Part shown: positions 32,055 through 44,877 of the stretch, piece by piece
How the letters are laid out: every line of letters begins with the position of its first letter
Numbering within the stretch: position 1 is the stretch's first letter
Source of the DNA: JBGPEQ01 sp050180895
GTDB lineage: Bacteria; Pseudomonadota; Alphaproteobacteria; Dongiales; Dongiaceae
Length of the DNA stretch: 64,000 bases
NCBI GenBank assembly: GCA_050180895.1
Contig: JBFXDS010000001.1
Span: forward strand, 744,001-808,000
Reading direction: 5' to 3'
The notes under the pieces: generated by a model
Databases searched by the model: none
The model's input: the letters and a program-made list of their open reading frames with translations, nothing else
Told to the model about the DNA's origin: nothing
Made by a program: the position numbers and the translations under genes

Positions 32055-32765
32055 TCAGGGCGCGGCGGCGATGACGGTCTCGCCGTGGCGGATGCAGGCC
32101 GGCTCGGCCAGGGCGACAAAGGCCTCCGTAACCGAGTCGGGCGCCGGCACCGTCTCCGGCTTCTCGCCGGGATAGGCGCGGGCGCGCAGGCGGGTGCGCA
32201 GGCGGCCGGGGTCGACCAGGTTGACGCGCAGCTTGGTGCGGGCGGTCTCGTCGGCATAGACGCGCACCAGCGCCTCGAGCCCGGCCTTGCTCGCGGCGTA
32301 GGCGCCCCAGAAGGCGCGCGGCTGCCGCGCCACGGCGTCGGTGACGAAGAGGGCGCGGCCGGCGTCGCTGGCGCGCAGCAGCGGGTCGAGGCTGCGGATC
32401 AGCCGCCAATTGGCGGTGAGGTTCAGGGTGACCACCGCCGCCCAGTCGCGCGGCGTGATATGGCCGGCGGGCGACAAGGTGCCGAGCGCCGCGGCGTTGC
32501 CGACGAGGACGTCGAGCCGGCCGAAGCGCTCATAGAGCGACTGGCCGAGCCGGTCGATGGCGTCGAGGTCGGCGAGGTCGAGCGGCACCAGCGTGGCGCT
32601 GCCGCCGGCCGCGCGCACTGCGTCGTCGGTCTCCTCAAGGCCGCCGACCGTGCGGGCGACGAGGACCAGCTGCGCGCCCTCGGCGGCGAAGCGCGCGGCG
32701 ACGGCGGCGCCGAGGCCGCGCGACGCGCCGGTCACCAGGGCGATGCGGCCGGCGAGGCGTGTCAT
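32055..32765 (-). CDS. SDR family oxidoreductase
   Basis: A 236-residue short-chain dehydrogenase. The NAD(P)-binding TGASRGLGAAVAARFA is at about 13-28, with VGNAAALG near 86 and the catalytic YAASKAG near 155 (Tyr-x3-Lys). The Ser-bearing strand reads LFVTDAVARQPRAF, with Asp/Thr where Ser is usual, which is a little atypical. It lies 79 bases downstream of purF on the same strand, separated by imperfect repeats. The substrate is unknown. Confidence 0.85.
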   Translation of the reverse strand: MTRLAGRIALVTGASRGLGAAVAARFAAEGAQLVLVARTVGGLEETDDAVRAAGGSATLVPLDLADLDAIDRLGQSLYERFGRLDVLVGNAAALGTLSPAGHITPRDWAAVVTLNLTANWRLIRSLDPLLRASDAGRALFVTDAVARQPRAFWGAYAASKAGLEALVRVYADETARTKLRVNLVDPGRLRTRLRARAYPGEKPETVPAPDSVTEAFVALAEPACIRHGETVIAAAP

Positions 32766-32767
32766 GG

Positions 32768-32838
32768 AAGCAATCAGCAGTTTGCAATCAGCCGTGGCTG
32801 ATCGCCGATTGCTGATGGCTGACTGCTGATGGCTGAAA
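32768..32838. repeat. Imperfect inverted and tandem repeat between purF and SDR gene
   Basis: Units such as GCAATCAGC and CAATCAGCC on the left are mirrored by GGCTGAT, GATTGCTGATGGCTG and CTGCTGATGGCTG on the right. It could form a long imperfect hairpin between the two genes and resembles the short-unit repeats at 4786-4860 and 59039-59085. Confidence 0.55.
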
Positions 32839-32844
32839 GCTGAC

Positions 32845-34308
32845 TCACGCCGTTTCGGCGAGCAGGGACAGTTGCGCGGGGACGCTGCCGCCTTCCTGGT
32901 CGGTGAGGGTGGTCGGGTAGTCGCCGGTGAAGCAGGCGTCGCAGAACTGCGGGCGCGCCGGGTCGCGGCCGGCCTCGCCCATGGCGCGGTAGAGGCCGTC
33001 GATGGAGATGAAGGCGAGGCTGTCGACGCCGATGAAGCGGGCCATCTCCGGGACGTCGAGCTGGGCCGCCAGCAGCTCCTGCCGCTGCGGCGTGTCGATG
33101 CCGTAGAAGCAGGAATGGGTCGTCGGCGGGCTGGAGATGCGCATATGCACCTCGGTGGCGCCGGCGCCGCGCATCATCTCGACGATCTTCCTGGAGGTGG
33201 TGCCGCGGACGATGGAGTCGTCGACGAGCACCACCCGCTTGCCGGTGATGTGCGCGCGGTTGGCGTTGTGCTTCAGCCGCACGCCGAGATGGCGGATGTG
33301 GTCGGTCGGCTCGATGAAGGTGCGGCCGACATAGTGGTTGCGGATGATGCCGAGCTCGAAGGGGATGCCGGAGGCCTGGGCGTAGCCGATGGCCGCGGGC
33401 ACGCCGGAATCGGGCACCGGGATCACCACGTCCGCGGCGACCGGGGCCTCGCTCGCCAGCTCGGCGCCGATGCGCTTGCGCACGTCGTAGACGCTGTGGC
33501 CCTCGACGATGCTGTCCGGCCGCGCGAAATAGATGTGCTCGAAGATGCAGAACCGCTGCGGCAGGCGCGGGAACGGCCGCAGCGAATGCACGCCGGAGCT
33601 GTCGAGCACCACCAGCTCGCCGGGCTCGACCTCGCGCAGGACCTCGGCGCCGATGATGTCGAAGGCGCAGGTCTCGGAGGCCAGGATGTGCGTCGTGCCG
33701 AGGCGGCCCAGCACCAGCGGCCGCACACCCAGCGGATCGCGCACGCCGATGACCATGTCGTCGGCCAGCGCCACCAGCGAATAGGCGCCCTCGATGCGCC
33801 GCAGCGCGTCGATCATGCGGTCGACGACGCTGCCGCGCGGGCTGGTCGCCATCAGGTGGGTGATCACCTCGGTGTCGGTGGTCGACTGGAACAACGAGCC
33901 GCGCCGCACCAGCTCGCGCCGTAGTGCATAGGCGTTGGTCAGGTTGCCGTTATGGCCGATGGCGAAGCCGCCGAACTCGAGGTCGGCGAACAGCGGCTGG
34001 ACGTTGCGCAGGATGGTCTCGCCCGTGGTGGCATAGCGGGTGTGGCCGATGGCGGCATGGCCGCCCAGCCGGCTGACGACCGATTCGGCGGAGAAATGGT
34101 CGGCGACGAGGCCGAGCTCGCGGTGGGCGTTGAAGTGGCGGCCGTCGAAGGCGACGATGCCGGCCGCCTCCTGGCCGCGGTGCTGCAGCGCATGGAGTCC
34201 GAGCACGGCGAGGGCGGCCGCCTCGGCATGGCCGAAGATGCCGAAAACGCCGCATTCCTCGCGCAGATGGTCGTCGTCGAAGGGGTTGGTGCTCTGGCGT
34301 CGGCTCAT
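32845..34308 (-). CDS. purF: Amidophosphoribosyltransferase
   Basis: A 487-residue enzyme that starts purine synthesis by converting PRPP and glutamine to phosphoribosylamine. REECGVFGIFGHAEAA carries the N-terminal nucleophile Cys after a propeptide of about 17 residues. GHTRYATTGETILRNVQPLF and GHNGNLTNAY belong to the glutaminase domain. The PRPP-binding loop is VVLVDDSIVRGTTSRKIVEM near 365-384. The start overlaps the cvpA stop (ATGA), so it is translationally coupled to cvpA. Confidence 0.96.
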   Translation of the reverse strand: MSRRQSTNPFDDDHLREECGVFGIFGHAEAAALAVLGLHALQHRGQEAAGIVAFDGRHFNAHRELGLVADHFSAESVVSRLGGHAAIGHTRYATTGETILRNVQPLFADLEFGGFAIGHNGNLTNAYALRRELVRRGSLFQSTTDTEVITHLMATSPRGSVVDRMIDALRRIEGAYSLVALADDMVIGVRDPLGVRPLVLGRLGTTHILASETCAFDIIGAEVLREVEPGELVVLDSSGVHSLRPFPRLPQRFCIFEHIYFARPDSIVEGHSVYDVRKRIGAELASEAPVAADVVIPVPDSGVPAAIGYAQASGIPFELGIIRNHYVGRTFIEPTDHIRHLGVRLKHNANRAHITGKRVVLVDDSIVRGTTSRKIVEMMRGAGATEVHMRISSPPTTHSCFYGIDTPQRQELLAAQLDVPEMARFIGVDSLAFISIDGLYRAMGEAGRDPARPQFCDACFTGDYPTTLTDQEGGSVPAQLSLLAETA

Positions 34309-35018
34309 TGCACGCTTTGCAAGGCCCGTTCCATGGCCTTGCGGTCGGCGTCGTTATAGCCGGAATCCTCCGGCGATCCAGCGGATTCCGTGCCCGAATT
34401 GCCCGCGGCGCCCTGACCGACGTTGGTGATGACCTGGATCGCCTGGCCCACCTCGGCCGCCGTCTCGGCCTGCGCCTTGGCGGCGTCGGCGGCGCTCTGG
34501 CCCTTCGCCACCACGGATTGGGGCACGAGGCCGCGCAGGATGTCGGCGCCGACCTGTGCCATGGGCAGCGTGCGGGCCTGCTGCAGCCACTCCGGCCGGT
34601 TCTCCGGGGCGTAGAAATTGTCGAGGATCAGCAGCGCGAGGCAGACGATCACGGCGCCGCGGGCGATGCCGAACAGCAGGCCGAGCGAGCGGTCGAGCGG
34701 GCCCAGCGCGCTCTCGCGCACGCCGCGGGTGAGGAAGTGGCTGATGATCGAGGCGACGACGAGGACGACGACGAAGATGACGACACCGGTGGCGACGTCG
34801 GCGATGAGCTCGATGTCGATGTACTGGCGGGCGAAGGGCCGCAGCACCGGCAGTCCGAAATAGGTGGCGACGCCGGCCGCGATCCAGGCGCCGATCGACA
34901 GGATCTCGCGCAGGAAGCCGCGGATGAAGGCGAACAGGGCCGACAGGGCGATGATGGCAAGGACGATGATGTCGACGATATAGGCGCTCAAGGCCTGCGC
35001 ATCCTTCGCAAACTGCAA
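34305..35018 (-). CDS. cvpA: CvpA family membrane protein
   Basis: A 237-residue protein with four N-terminal membrane segments: VDIIVLAIIALSALFAFIRG, EILSIGAWIAAGVATYFGLP, VATGVVIFVVVLVVASIISH and LGLLFGIARGAVIVCLALLI. A soluble C-terminal tail rich in Ala, Gln and Glu follows. This is the CvpA (colicin V production) layout, and linkage to purF is classical. It starts ten bases after the radA stop. The last 60 residues are low-complexity. Confidence 0.9.
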   Translation of the reverse strand: MQFAKDAQALSAYIVDIIVLAIIALSALFAFIRGFLREILSIGAWIAAGVATYFGLPVLRPFARQYIDIELIADVATGVVIFVVVLVVASIISHFLTRGVRESALGPLDRSLGLLFGIARGAVIVCLALLILDNFYAPENRPEWLQQARTLPMAQVGADILRGLVPQSVVAKGQSAADAAKAQAETAAEVGQAIQVITNVGQGAAGNSGTESAGSPEDSGYNDADRKAMERALQSVQ

Positions 35019-35027
35019 GTCATCATA

Positions 35028-36436
<1,409 letters not shown>

Positions 36437-36437
<1 letters not shown>

Positions 36438-37216
36438 CACAGCGGCCGCACCGGCATTTCGATCGGGCCCTCGGCGCGGCCATGGATGAACTGGTCGACA
36501 TAGTCGTTGCCGGAGCGATCGATCTCCCGCACGCCGCCCGACCAGATGATGCGGCCGTCATAGATCATGGCGATGCGGTCGCCGATCTTGCGGGCGCTCG
36601 CCATGTCGTGGGTGATGGAGAGCGCGGTTGCCCCCAGCTCGCTCACGCACTTGCGGACCAGCTGGTTGATGACGTCGGCCATGATCGGGTCCAGGCCGGT
36701 GGTCGGCTCGTCGAAGAAGATGATCTCCGGCTCGGTGGCGATGGCGCGCGCCAGCGCCACGCGCTTCTGCATGCCGCCGGACAGCTCGGCCGGCCACAGC
36801 TCGCCGACCTCGGGACCGAGACCCACGGCGCCCAGCTTGCGCAGCGCCACCTCCTTGGCCGCGTCGCGCGCCATGCCGCGGCCCTGGACCAAGCCGAAGG
36901 CGACGTTCTCCCAGACACGCAACGAATCGAAGAGCGCCGATCCCTGGAACAGCATGCCGAACTTGCGCAGCACGCGCTCGCGCTCGGCGCTGCGCAGCCC
37001 GACGATTTCCTCGCCGTCGACCTTGATGCTGCCGCCGTCGGGGTGGACGAGTCCGAGCACGCATTTGAGCGTCACCGACTTGCCGCTGCCGGAGCCGCCG
37101 ATCACCACGAGCGATTCGCCGACGCCGACCTCGATGTCGAGCCCGTTCAGCACGCGCTTCGGCCCGAACGCCTTGCGCAGGCTGCGGATCTCGATCTTCG
37201 CCGGACGCGCGTTCAT
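36437..37216 (-). CDS. mlaF: ABC transporter ATP-binding protein, MlaF-like
   Basis: A 259-residue ATPase. Walker A is VIGGSGSGKSVTLKCV near 40, the signature LSGGMQKRVALARAIA near 148, and Walker B with D-loop IIFFDEPTTGLDP near 170. Together with the MlaE-like permease it should drive phospholipid transfer across the periplasm to keep outer-membrane asymmetry. The start overlaps the mlaE stop (ATGA). Genes for mlaD and the other Mla parts are not in this window. Confidence 0.92.
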
Positions 37217-37992
37217 TGCGTGAAAAACAACTCGGTGAGCACGTAGTCGAAGATCAGGATCAGGATCGATGCGGAGACGACGGCGTTGGTGGCGGCCGCG
37301 CCGACGCCTTGGGCGCCGCCGCGCGAGCTGTAGCCGTGATAGCAACCCATGAGCGTGACGAGAAAGCCGAATACCGAAGCCTTCACCAAACCGGAAACCA
37401 CGTCGAGCGTCTCGACGAAGTCGAGCGTGTTGCGGATGTAGGTCGCCGGGTTGAAGCCGAGCTTGTAGATGCTGACGAGATAGCCGCCGAACACGCCGAT
37501 GATGTCGCCGACGACGACCAGCAGCGGCAGCATGGTGATGCCGGCGATCAGGCGCGGCGCCACTAGGTAGTTGAGCGGATTGGTGGAGAGCGTGGTGAGC
37601 GCGTCGATCTGCTCGGTCACGCGCATGGTGCCGATCTCCGCCGCCATGGCGGCGCCGATGCGGCCGGCCACCATCAGTCCGGCCAGGACCGGCCCCAGCT
37701 CGCGGGTGATCGAGATGACGACGACGTTGGGGATGGCCGACTCGGCGCTGAATCGCGCGAAGCCGGTCGAGCTCTGCAGCGCCAGCACCATGCCGGTGAA
37801 GATCGCGGTCATGCCCACCACCGGCAGCGAGTAGTAGCCGATGTCGACCATCTGGCGCAGCAGCAGGCGCCAATAGAACGGCGGCCTCACGCAGTGCATC
37901 AGCGCCTGGAGCGTGAACAGGGTCAGCCGCCCGATCGTGCCGAGGCCGGAGAGAAAGGCCCGGCCGATGGGCTGCAGGACGGCCGTGATCAT
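37213..37992 (-). CDS. mlaE: MlaE-like ABC transporter permease
   Basis: A 259-residue membrane protein of the MlaE/TTG2B family. PVVGMTAIFTGMVLALQSST, ELGPVLAGLMVAGRIGAAMA and AEIGTMRVTEQIDALTTLST are the conserved family stretches. About five membrane segments span the rest, ending FDYVLTELFFTQ. It pairs with the downstream ATPase and overlaps both alr (ATGA) and mlaF. Confidence 0.92.
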   Translation of the reverse strand: MITAVLQPIGRAFLSGLGTIGRLTLFTLQALMHCVRPPFYWRLLLRQMVDIGYYSLPVVGMTAIFTGMVLALQSSTGFARFSAESAIPNVVVISITRELGPVLAGLMVAGRIGAAMAAEIGTMRVTEQIDALTTLSTNPLNYLVAPRLIAGITMLPLLVVVGDIIGVFGGYLVSIYKLGFNPATYIRNTLDFVETLDVVSGLVKASVFGFLVTLMGCYHGYSSRGGAQGVGAAATNAVVSASILILIFDYVLTELFFTQ

Positions 37993-39108
37993 CGGGTCGC
38001 GGCTGGATCCGCGCTCAGGTAGCGCCGGCGGTAGCGGTGACCGAGACTGGTCAGTATCTCGTAGCCGATGGTGCCGGCCTCGGTCGCGACGGTATCGACC
38101 GGGTTGCGGGGCCCGATGAGGTCGACAAGCGTGCCGACCTCGGCTTCGCCCTCCGGAATATCGGTGATGTCGATGGTCACGAAATCCATGGAGACACGCC
38201 CGACGATTGGCGCGCGGCGATCGCCGATATAGGCGCCGCCGCGATTGGAGAGGGCGCGCATGAAACCGTCCGCATAGCCGACGCCGATCGTCGCCAGCCG
38301 CACGGGCCGCGCGAAACGATGGGTCGCACCATAGCCAACGGTGCTACCAGCGTCAACGCGACGAACCTGCAGGATCTTCGCTTGTAGCCTGACCACTGGC
38401 CGCATCGGGTTGGGTCGTCCGGCGACCGGCGCGATGCCGTAGAGCGCGGCCCCCGGTCGGACCAGATCGAAGGCGCAGTCGGGACCGAGGAAGATGCCGG
38501 ACGAGGCCGCGAGGCTGCGGCGGACGGCCTTCGGCAAGCGCAGCCGCTCGAGCGCCCGGCGGAAGCGGTGCTGCTGCTCCAAATTCAACGGATGGTCAGG
38601 CGTGTCGGCGCAGGCGAAGTGACTCATGACAAGCGTCAACCGAAGGCGCCGCAGCGTCGGCGGGTCGTCGGCCAATCGCTCGAGCTCATCGGCCGGCATG
38701 CCGAGCCGCGCCATGCCCGTATCGAGGTGAAGCCCGGCGAGCGCGTCGGCAGCGTCGTCCGCGGCGGCGATCCAATCGTCGACTTCGCCGCGGCTGACCA
38801 GGACAGGCCGCAGTTTCGCGGCGATGAAATCGGCCGCCGCAGCGCCATGCAGCCCCCCCAGCACGTAGATCGTCGCGGCCGGCAGCAGCGCACGCAACGG
38901 CAATCCCTCGTCCAGCGTGGCGACGAAGAAGCTGCGGCACCCCGCTTCCCACAGCACGGGCGCGACTCTTGCGACGCCGAGTCCGTAGGCCTCCGCCTTG
39001 ACCACGCCGGCGCATTCCGCCGGTGCCGTCCTGGCCGCCAGCATCCGGTAGTTCTCGGCGACGGCGGCGAGATCGATCGTCAGGGTTGCGAGCGTGCGAC
39101 CCGCTGCC

Positions 39109-39122
<14 letters not shown>
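37989..39122 (-). CDS. alr: Alanine racemase
   Basis: A 377-residue PLP enzyme that makes D-alanine for peptidoglycan. The PLP lysine is in CAGVVKAEAYGLG near 43, the catalytic Tyr is in STVGYGATHRF near 265, and GRVSMDFVTIDITD near 310-323 is conserved. The ATG at 39122 lies inside the last codons of dnaB (14-base overlap). This fits the length and N-terminus TLATLTIDLAAVAENYRML. It is transcribed with dnaB upstream and mlaE downstream. Confidence 0.94.
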
Positions 39123-40641
<1,519 letters not shown>

Positions 40642-40873
40642 GGATGCCGTGCTGCCAACCCCGTCATGATACTCCGATTCGCCAAAGACAAGCCTTTTGC
40701 GAGGCGCAACCTGCGCACCCACCCGTCTCGGACCGGAGTCTTCTGATTTCCCCACCAACGCTGCGTCCTGTCTCCCGGCGGACGCAGAACGGCAACAGTA
40801 GCAGAGGCGGCCCGCGCCGCTATGGTAAACTGCATGTGACAGCTGTGGATATCGGGGACGAAACGACGCCGGC

Positions 40874-41377
40874 TCAACGCCGCGTCAACATCTTGCGATT
40901 CGCATCGGCGAGTCCGACAAGGACGCTGTTGCCGTCGGAATCGACATGCAGGACGCCGTACTTGGCGTTGCTGTAGCGCGCCGCGTCGCCCTCCTGAAAG
41001 AAGAAGGCCTCGGCACCGTAGCTGAGCCCCTGCCGGTAGAGCCGGCGCTTGAAGTTGAGGCGATGCTCGCCGTCGCCGAGCGCCGTGCCGTCGTCGAGCC
41101 GCGCGAACTGCGCGACGCCGTCGTCGTCCAGCCTGAGGACAGCCGTGCCCCGGCGGGGCAGCGACTCGCGGATCGCCGCAGGCGGAAGCACGGCATCGGC
41201 ATAGCGCAGGGTCATGTAGTCGCCTTGCATCAGCGAGCGCGGATCCGCCGGTCCCAGCTCGAGCAGGATCGGCGTGCCCTCGTCGACGACCCGTTGCTTG
41301 CCGACGATGTCGTAGTTCGCCACGGCCAGCACCAGCGCGAGGCCAGCGACAAGCAGCAACAGGCGAAGACGTGTCAC
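40874..41377 (-). CDS. GDYXXLXY-motif membrane-anchored protein
   Basis: A 167-residue protein beginning with GTG at 41377 (MTRLRLLLLVAGLALVLAVA), which forms a single N-terminal membrane anchor. DPRSLMQGDYMTLRYAD near 46-62 contains the GDYxxLxY motif that names the family. SYGAEAFFFQEGDAARYSNA and KYGVLHVDSDGNSVLVGL follow. It is regularly encoded next to DUF4401 and DUF2157 proteins, as here. The GTG overlaps the DUF4401 stop. The function is unknown. Confidence 0.85.
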   Translation of the reverse strand: MTRLRLLLLVAGLALVLAVANYDIVGKQRVVDEGTPILLELGPADPRSLMQGDYMTLRYADAVLPPAAIRESLPRRGTAVLRLDDDGVAQFARLDDGTALGDGEHRLNFKRRLYRQGLSYGAEAFFFQEGDAARYSNAKYGVLHVDSDGNSVLVGLADANRKMLTRR

Positions 41378-42405
41378 GGCCGCGCACTCCCGCGTCGATG
41401 GACGACGGCGGCATAGGTGGCCAGGAGCGCGAGGCCGACCGCCGCCATGATCCAGGATTTGGTCAGGAGCGACATCTCCAGGTCGTAGTAGAAGCGCGGC
41501 ACGAAATAGGCCTCGATCAGGAGGCCGACGATCGCCAGCGGCCAATGCCCGACCACGAAGGCCAGCATCAGGATGATCAGCGCCGCCGATCCGCCGGGCG
41601 GCAGCAGAACGCAGATGGCGGCTGCGGCAGCGGCGACAACGGCCAGGGCGGCGCCGGCTCCCGGTGCGGGGGCGGCACGGTTGCGGAGCCAGGCGAGGAC
41701 AATGATGACGGCGACCGGGATGACGCGTGCCAGCCAGCCGCCGGACTGGTCCGCCGCCGCGAAGGGGCTGTCCGCGACGACTCCGTAGAGCGGCATCGCC
41801 AGCAGCAGGACGGTGGCTGCCGGCCGCAGGTCGCGCCGCGGCGGCCGCAGGTAGAGCCAGACGCCGATCGGCGCGAGGGCAGCGATCATGTCGAGGCGAT
41901 AGGGCACCTCGGAGTCCGACAGGGCGCCGATCGCGAGCCCGACGGCGAGCGCGGCGAGCAGGAACTGCTGCTGCGCGCTGCGCCCCGATCGGAGGTCGAT
42001 CGCGCCGATCGCTGCCGCGGCCGCCGCCGCGCTCCACACGCTGTCGAATTCGACGCCGATGCTGGCGGCGGCGATGACGGCGCCGGCCGCGGCCAGGGCG
42101 ATCGCGAACTGCTCGACGAACACGCCCGTGCCGGCGCGAAGCTGGAGCAGCAGGCCGCCCAGGAACATGGCGGCGCCGATGGCGGCAGACAACAGATCCG
42201 GTTCGTCGAAGCCGAACAGCAGGTTGAGCAGGGCGGCGACGAAGCCGATCATGATCAGGGCGGTGATCCAGGCGCCACCGCCGAGGATGATCTGGACGTA
42301 CCAGGGTGTCGAACGGCGGCCGGCGTCGGTCTCGGCCGCCAGCGCTTGCCGGGCGGTCGTTTCGTCGACTCCGAGGGCGCTGCAGAAAGCGGCAAGGTCG
42401 GTCAT
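41374..42405 (-). CDS. DUF4401 polytopic membrane protein
   Basis: A 343-residue protein with roughly eleven membrane segments (IILGGGAWITALIMIGFVAA, IGAAMFLGGLLLQLRAGTGV, AALIILMLAFVVGHWPLAIV, WIMAAVGLALLATYAAVVH). The N-terminal soluble stretch TDLAAFCSALGVDETTARQA is typical of DUF4401. ATG 42405 overlaps the DUF2157 gene stop, and the stop overlaps the GDYXXLXY gene start. The three proteins probably form one complex of unknown function. Confidence 0.82.
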   Translation of the reverse strand: MTDLAAFCSALGVDETTARQALAAETDAGRRSTPWYVQIILGGGAWITALIMIGFVAALLNLLFGFDEPDLLSAAIGAAMFLGGLLLQLRAGTGVFVEQFAIALAAAGAVIAAASIGVEFDSVWSAAAAAAAIGAIDLRSGRSAQQQFLLAALAVGLAIGALSDSEVPYRLDMIAALAPIGVWLYLRPPRRDLRPAATVLLLAMPLYGVVADSPFAAADQSGGWLARVIPVAVIIVLAWLRNRAAPAPGAGAALAVVAAAAAAICVLLPPGGSAALIILMLAFVVGHWPLAIVGLLIEAYFVPRFYYDLEMSLLTKSWIMAAVGLALLATYAAVVHRRGSARP

Positions 42406-43391
42406 GAGGGCTGCGGCTCCATCCGTCGATGCAACGCCTGCAGGAGCTTCGCGGCCAGGCCCATGGTGGCGACCGACCACAGGATGAGCAGGCCGAGGCT
42501 CGCGAGGATGCGCGGCTCGTCATCCCAGTCGAACCCGATGATCTCCTCGATCGCGCGATAGCCCCCGGCGATGCCGAAGAGCGCGGCGAAGCCGACGAGC
42601 GCGGCGCCGGCGGCGAAGTCGGGCAGCCAGCGGCGATAGACGACGGCGCCCATGGCAAGGGCGAGGAGGAAGGCGGCGGGAGCGAGCTCTTCGCCGCGCC
42701 AGTCCAGCACATAGGACACGGCGGGGATGAACAGCAGGGTGAGCGCGGCGATGACGAGGGCGATGCGGGTCCAGGCCGCCGCCAGCCAGGTCAGTCCTGT
42801 GGCGACGGCCGCCTCGCGCAGCAGGAGGGCGATGGCGGCCAGCACGCCGAGGCCGACATCGAGCGCGGTCGATGTGATCCGGCCATCGGCAACCAGGGCT
42901 TGTTCGCCGTAGAGCCTCGCTGCGAAGTAGGCAACCACCAGCCACACCGCCCAATGGGCGGCGCTTCGCGACGCCAGGGTCCAGGGCAGGATCAGGAATA
43001 TCCAGGCGGCGAACAGCGAATAGGCATCGGCATCAGTGTGGTAGACTTGTCCGACGACGGCGAGCAGGGCGCCAACCAGGACCGAGGCGCCGATCAGCAG
43101 GACCTGCCCCGCCGGCCGGTCGATGCCGGCGAGCCAGCCGCCGACGAAGGCGATCACGATGCCCGCCTCCAGCACGCCGAACTTGGCGAAGGCCGGCATG
43201 TCCGCCCAGTTATAGGCGAAGAAGAAGACGATGCCCGCGAGCAGGTGGCCGGCGCCGATCGCCAGGAGCGCGCGGCCCGCCCACGCCGCCCAGGCTTCGT
43301 CATCGCGCGCGAGCGACGCGGCGTCGAAGTAGCGCACGGCCGGAATCAGGCCGCGGCGGCGAAGGATGTTCACGTCTCTGAGGGTCGGCAT
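42402..43391 (-). CDS. DUF2157 polytopic membrane protein
   Basis: A 329-residue protein. An N-terminal soluble part (LRDVNILRRRGLIPAVRYFD) is followed by many membrane segments (ALLAIGAGHLLAGIVFFFAY, KFGVLEAGIVIAFVGGWLAG, LLIGASVLVGALLAVVGQVY). The NWADMPAFAKFG loop after the first segment and GQVYHTDADAYSLFAAW are characteristic of DUF2157. First gene of a three-gene overlapping cluster. Confidence 0.85.
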   Translation of the reverse strand: MPTLRDVNILRRRGLIPAVRYFDAASLARDDEAWAAWAGRALLAIGAGHLLAGIVFFFAYNWADMPAFAKFGVLEAGIVIAFVGGWLAGIDRPAGQVLLIGASVLVGALLAVVGQVYHTDADAYSLFAAWIFLILPWTLASRSAAHWAVWLVVAYFAARLYGEQALVADGRITSTALDVGLGVLAAIALLLREAAVATGLTWLAAAWTRIALVIAALTLLFIPAVSYVLDWRGEELAPAAFLLALAMGAVVYRRWLPDFAAGAALVGFAALFGIAGGYRAIEEIIGFDWDDEPRILASLGLLILWSVATMGLAAKLLQALHRRMEPQPS

Positions 43392-43492
43392 CGTATCAGG
43401 GCTGCGGGCGAGACCTGCCCGCCATTACCCGTCAATCGAATGTGAACAGCAACGTTTTCTTGGCCGCGGCCGGAAGCCGGGCGTTAACCGCG

Positions 43493-44719
43493 TCAGGCCG
43501 CCGACACGGCGCGGCCGGCATGGTGGCGCTCGAACTCGGCGATGTAGTCGCGCGTCAGCGGCACGGTGTCGAGCCGACGCGAGAGCTGCATCTGGAACAC
43601 CATCTGGCCGAGATGGCGGAACGACAGCTCGCAGCCGACCAGATAGAATTCCCACATGCGGCAGAAGCGCTCGTCATAGATGGCGCGGATCTTGTCGCGA
43701 TTCGATTCGAAGCGGCGGCGCCACTCGCGCAGGGTCGCGGCGTAGTGGAGCCGCAGGACCTCGACGTCCGTGACCCACAGCCCGACGCGCTCGGCGGCGG
43801 CGAAGACTTCCGACAGGGCCGGCGTGTAGCCACCGGGGAAGATGTACTTGCGCAGCCACGGGTTGGTGCCGGCGGGCGGCTCCATGCGGCCGATCGAGTG
43901 CAGCAGCATGACACCGTCCTCGGTCAGGAGGTCGCGCGCCTTGGCGAAGAACTCGCGGTAGTGAGCGGCGCCGACATGCTCGAACATGCCGACGGAGACG
44001 ATGCGGTCGTAGGTGCCAGACTCCTCGCGGTAGTCGCGCAGGTGGAAGCGCACCTTGTCGGCGATGCCGGCGGCGCGGGCGCGGTCCTGCGCCACCTTCT
44101 GCTGCTCGGTCGAGAGCGTCACGCCGGTGACGTCGACGCCGGCGAGCCGCGCGAGGTAGAGGGCGAGCCCGCCCCAGCCGCTGCCGATGTCGAGCACCTT
44201 CTGGCCGGGCTGCAGCAGCAGCTTGGCCGCCAGATGCAGCTTCTTGTTGTCCTGCGCCACTTCGAGGCTGTCGTTGTCGCCGACGAAATAGGCGCAGGAA
44301 TATTGCCGGTCGGCGTCGAGGAACAAGTCGTAGAGCGTGCCCGACAGGTCGTAATGATGGGCGACGTTGCGCTGGGCGCGGCCGATCGGGTTGTACGTAT
44401 GTAAGGTGCGCAGCAGCCGCTTCAAGCGCTCCTGCAGGCGCTGCAGCGGATAGCTGTCGAGCCGCACGATGTTGCGGCAGGCGAGGTCGAGTGCGTCATA
44501 GAGGGTGGCGTCCTCGACCGTGAGGGTCCCGTCCATATAGGCCTCGCCGACGGCGAGGTAGGGGTTGAGCAGCAGCCGGCGGTGCAGCGCCTTGTCGTGC
44601 AGGCGGATCGTCACCTTGGGCCCGTCGCTGCCGACGAAGCGGTGGGTGCGACCGCCGGCATCAATGACGGTGAGCGTGCCGATGGAGATGAGGTGGCGGA
44701 AGAAGTGCGACGCCAGCAT
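43493..44719 (-). CDS. cfa: Cyclopropane-fatty-acyl-phospholipid synthase
   Basis: A 408-residue enzyme that adds a methylene group from SAM to unsaturated acyl chains in membrane lipids. SAM motif I is VLDIGSGWGGLALYLARLAG near 165-184. QYSCAYFVGDNDSLEVAQDN is the family-specific approach to it, and RIVSVGMFEHVGAAHYREFF follows. The N-terminal lipid-binding domain (MDGTLTVEDATLYDALDLA) is present. It stands alone, 102 bases after the DUF2157 start. Confidence 0.93.
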   Translation of the reverse strand: MLASHFFRHLISIGTLTVIDAGGRTHRFVGSDGPKVTIRLHDKALHRRLLLNPYLAVGEAYMDGTLTVEDATLYDALDLACRNIVRLDSYPLQRLQERLKRLLRTLHTYNPIGRAQRNVAHHYDLSGTLYDLFLDADRQYSCAYFVGDNDSLEVAQDNKKLHLAAKLLLQPGQKVLDIGSGWGGLALYLARLAGVDVTGVTLSTEQQKVAQDRARAAGIADKVRFHLRDYREESGTYDRIVSVGMFEHVGAAHYREFFAKARDLLTEDGVMLLHSIGRMEPPAGTNPWLRKYIFPGGYTPALSEVFAAAERVGLWVTDVEVLRLHYAATLREWRRRFESNRDKIRAIYDERFCRMWEFYLVGCELSFRHLGQMVFQMQLSRRLDTVPLTRDYIAEFERHHAGRAVSAA

Positions 44720-44877
44720 GGTTCGACGATCCCGGGCTCGTCGCCGCGGCCTTCTGCGTGGCCCTCCTCGCGGCCCGCCGGCGCGGCGTTAACCAACAGA
44801 GTAACAAAACCGTCGTGTTTGTCTATGTGGCGAAAATAAGGCGTGGTGGCCGCCGCGGACCGGCGGCCGGCGCGGCG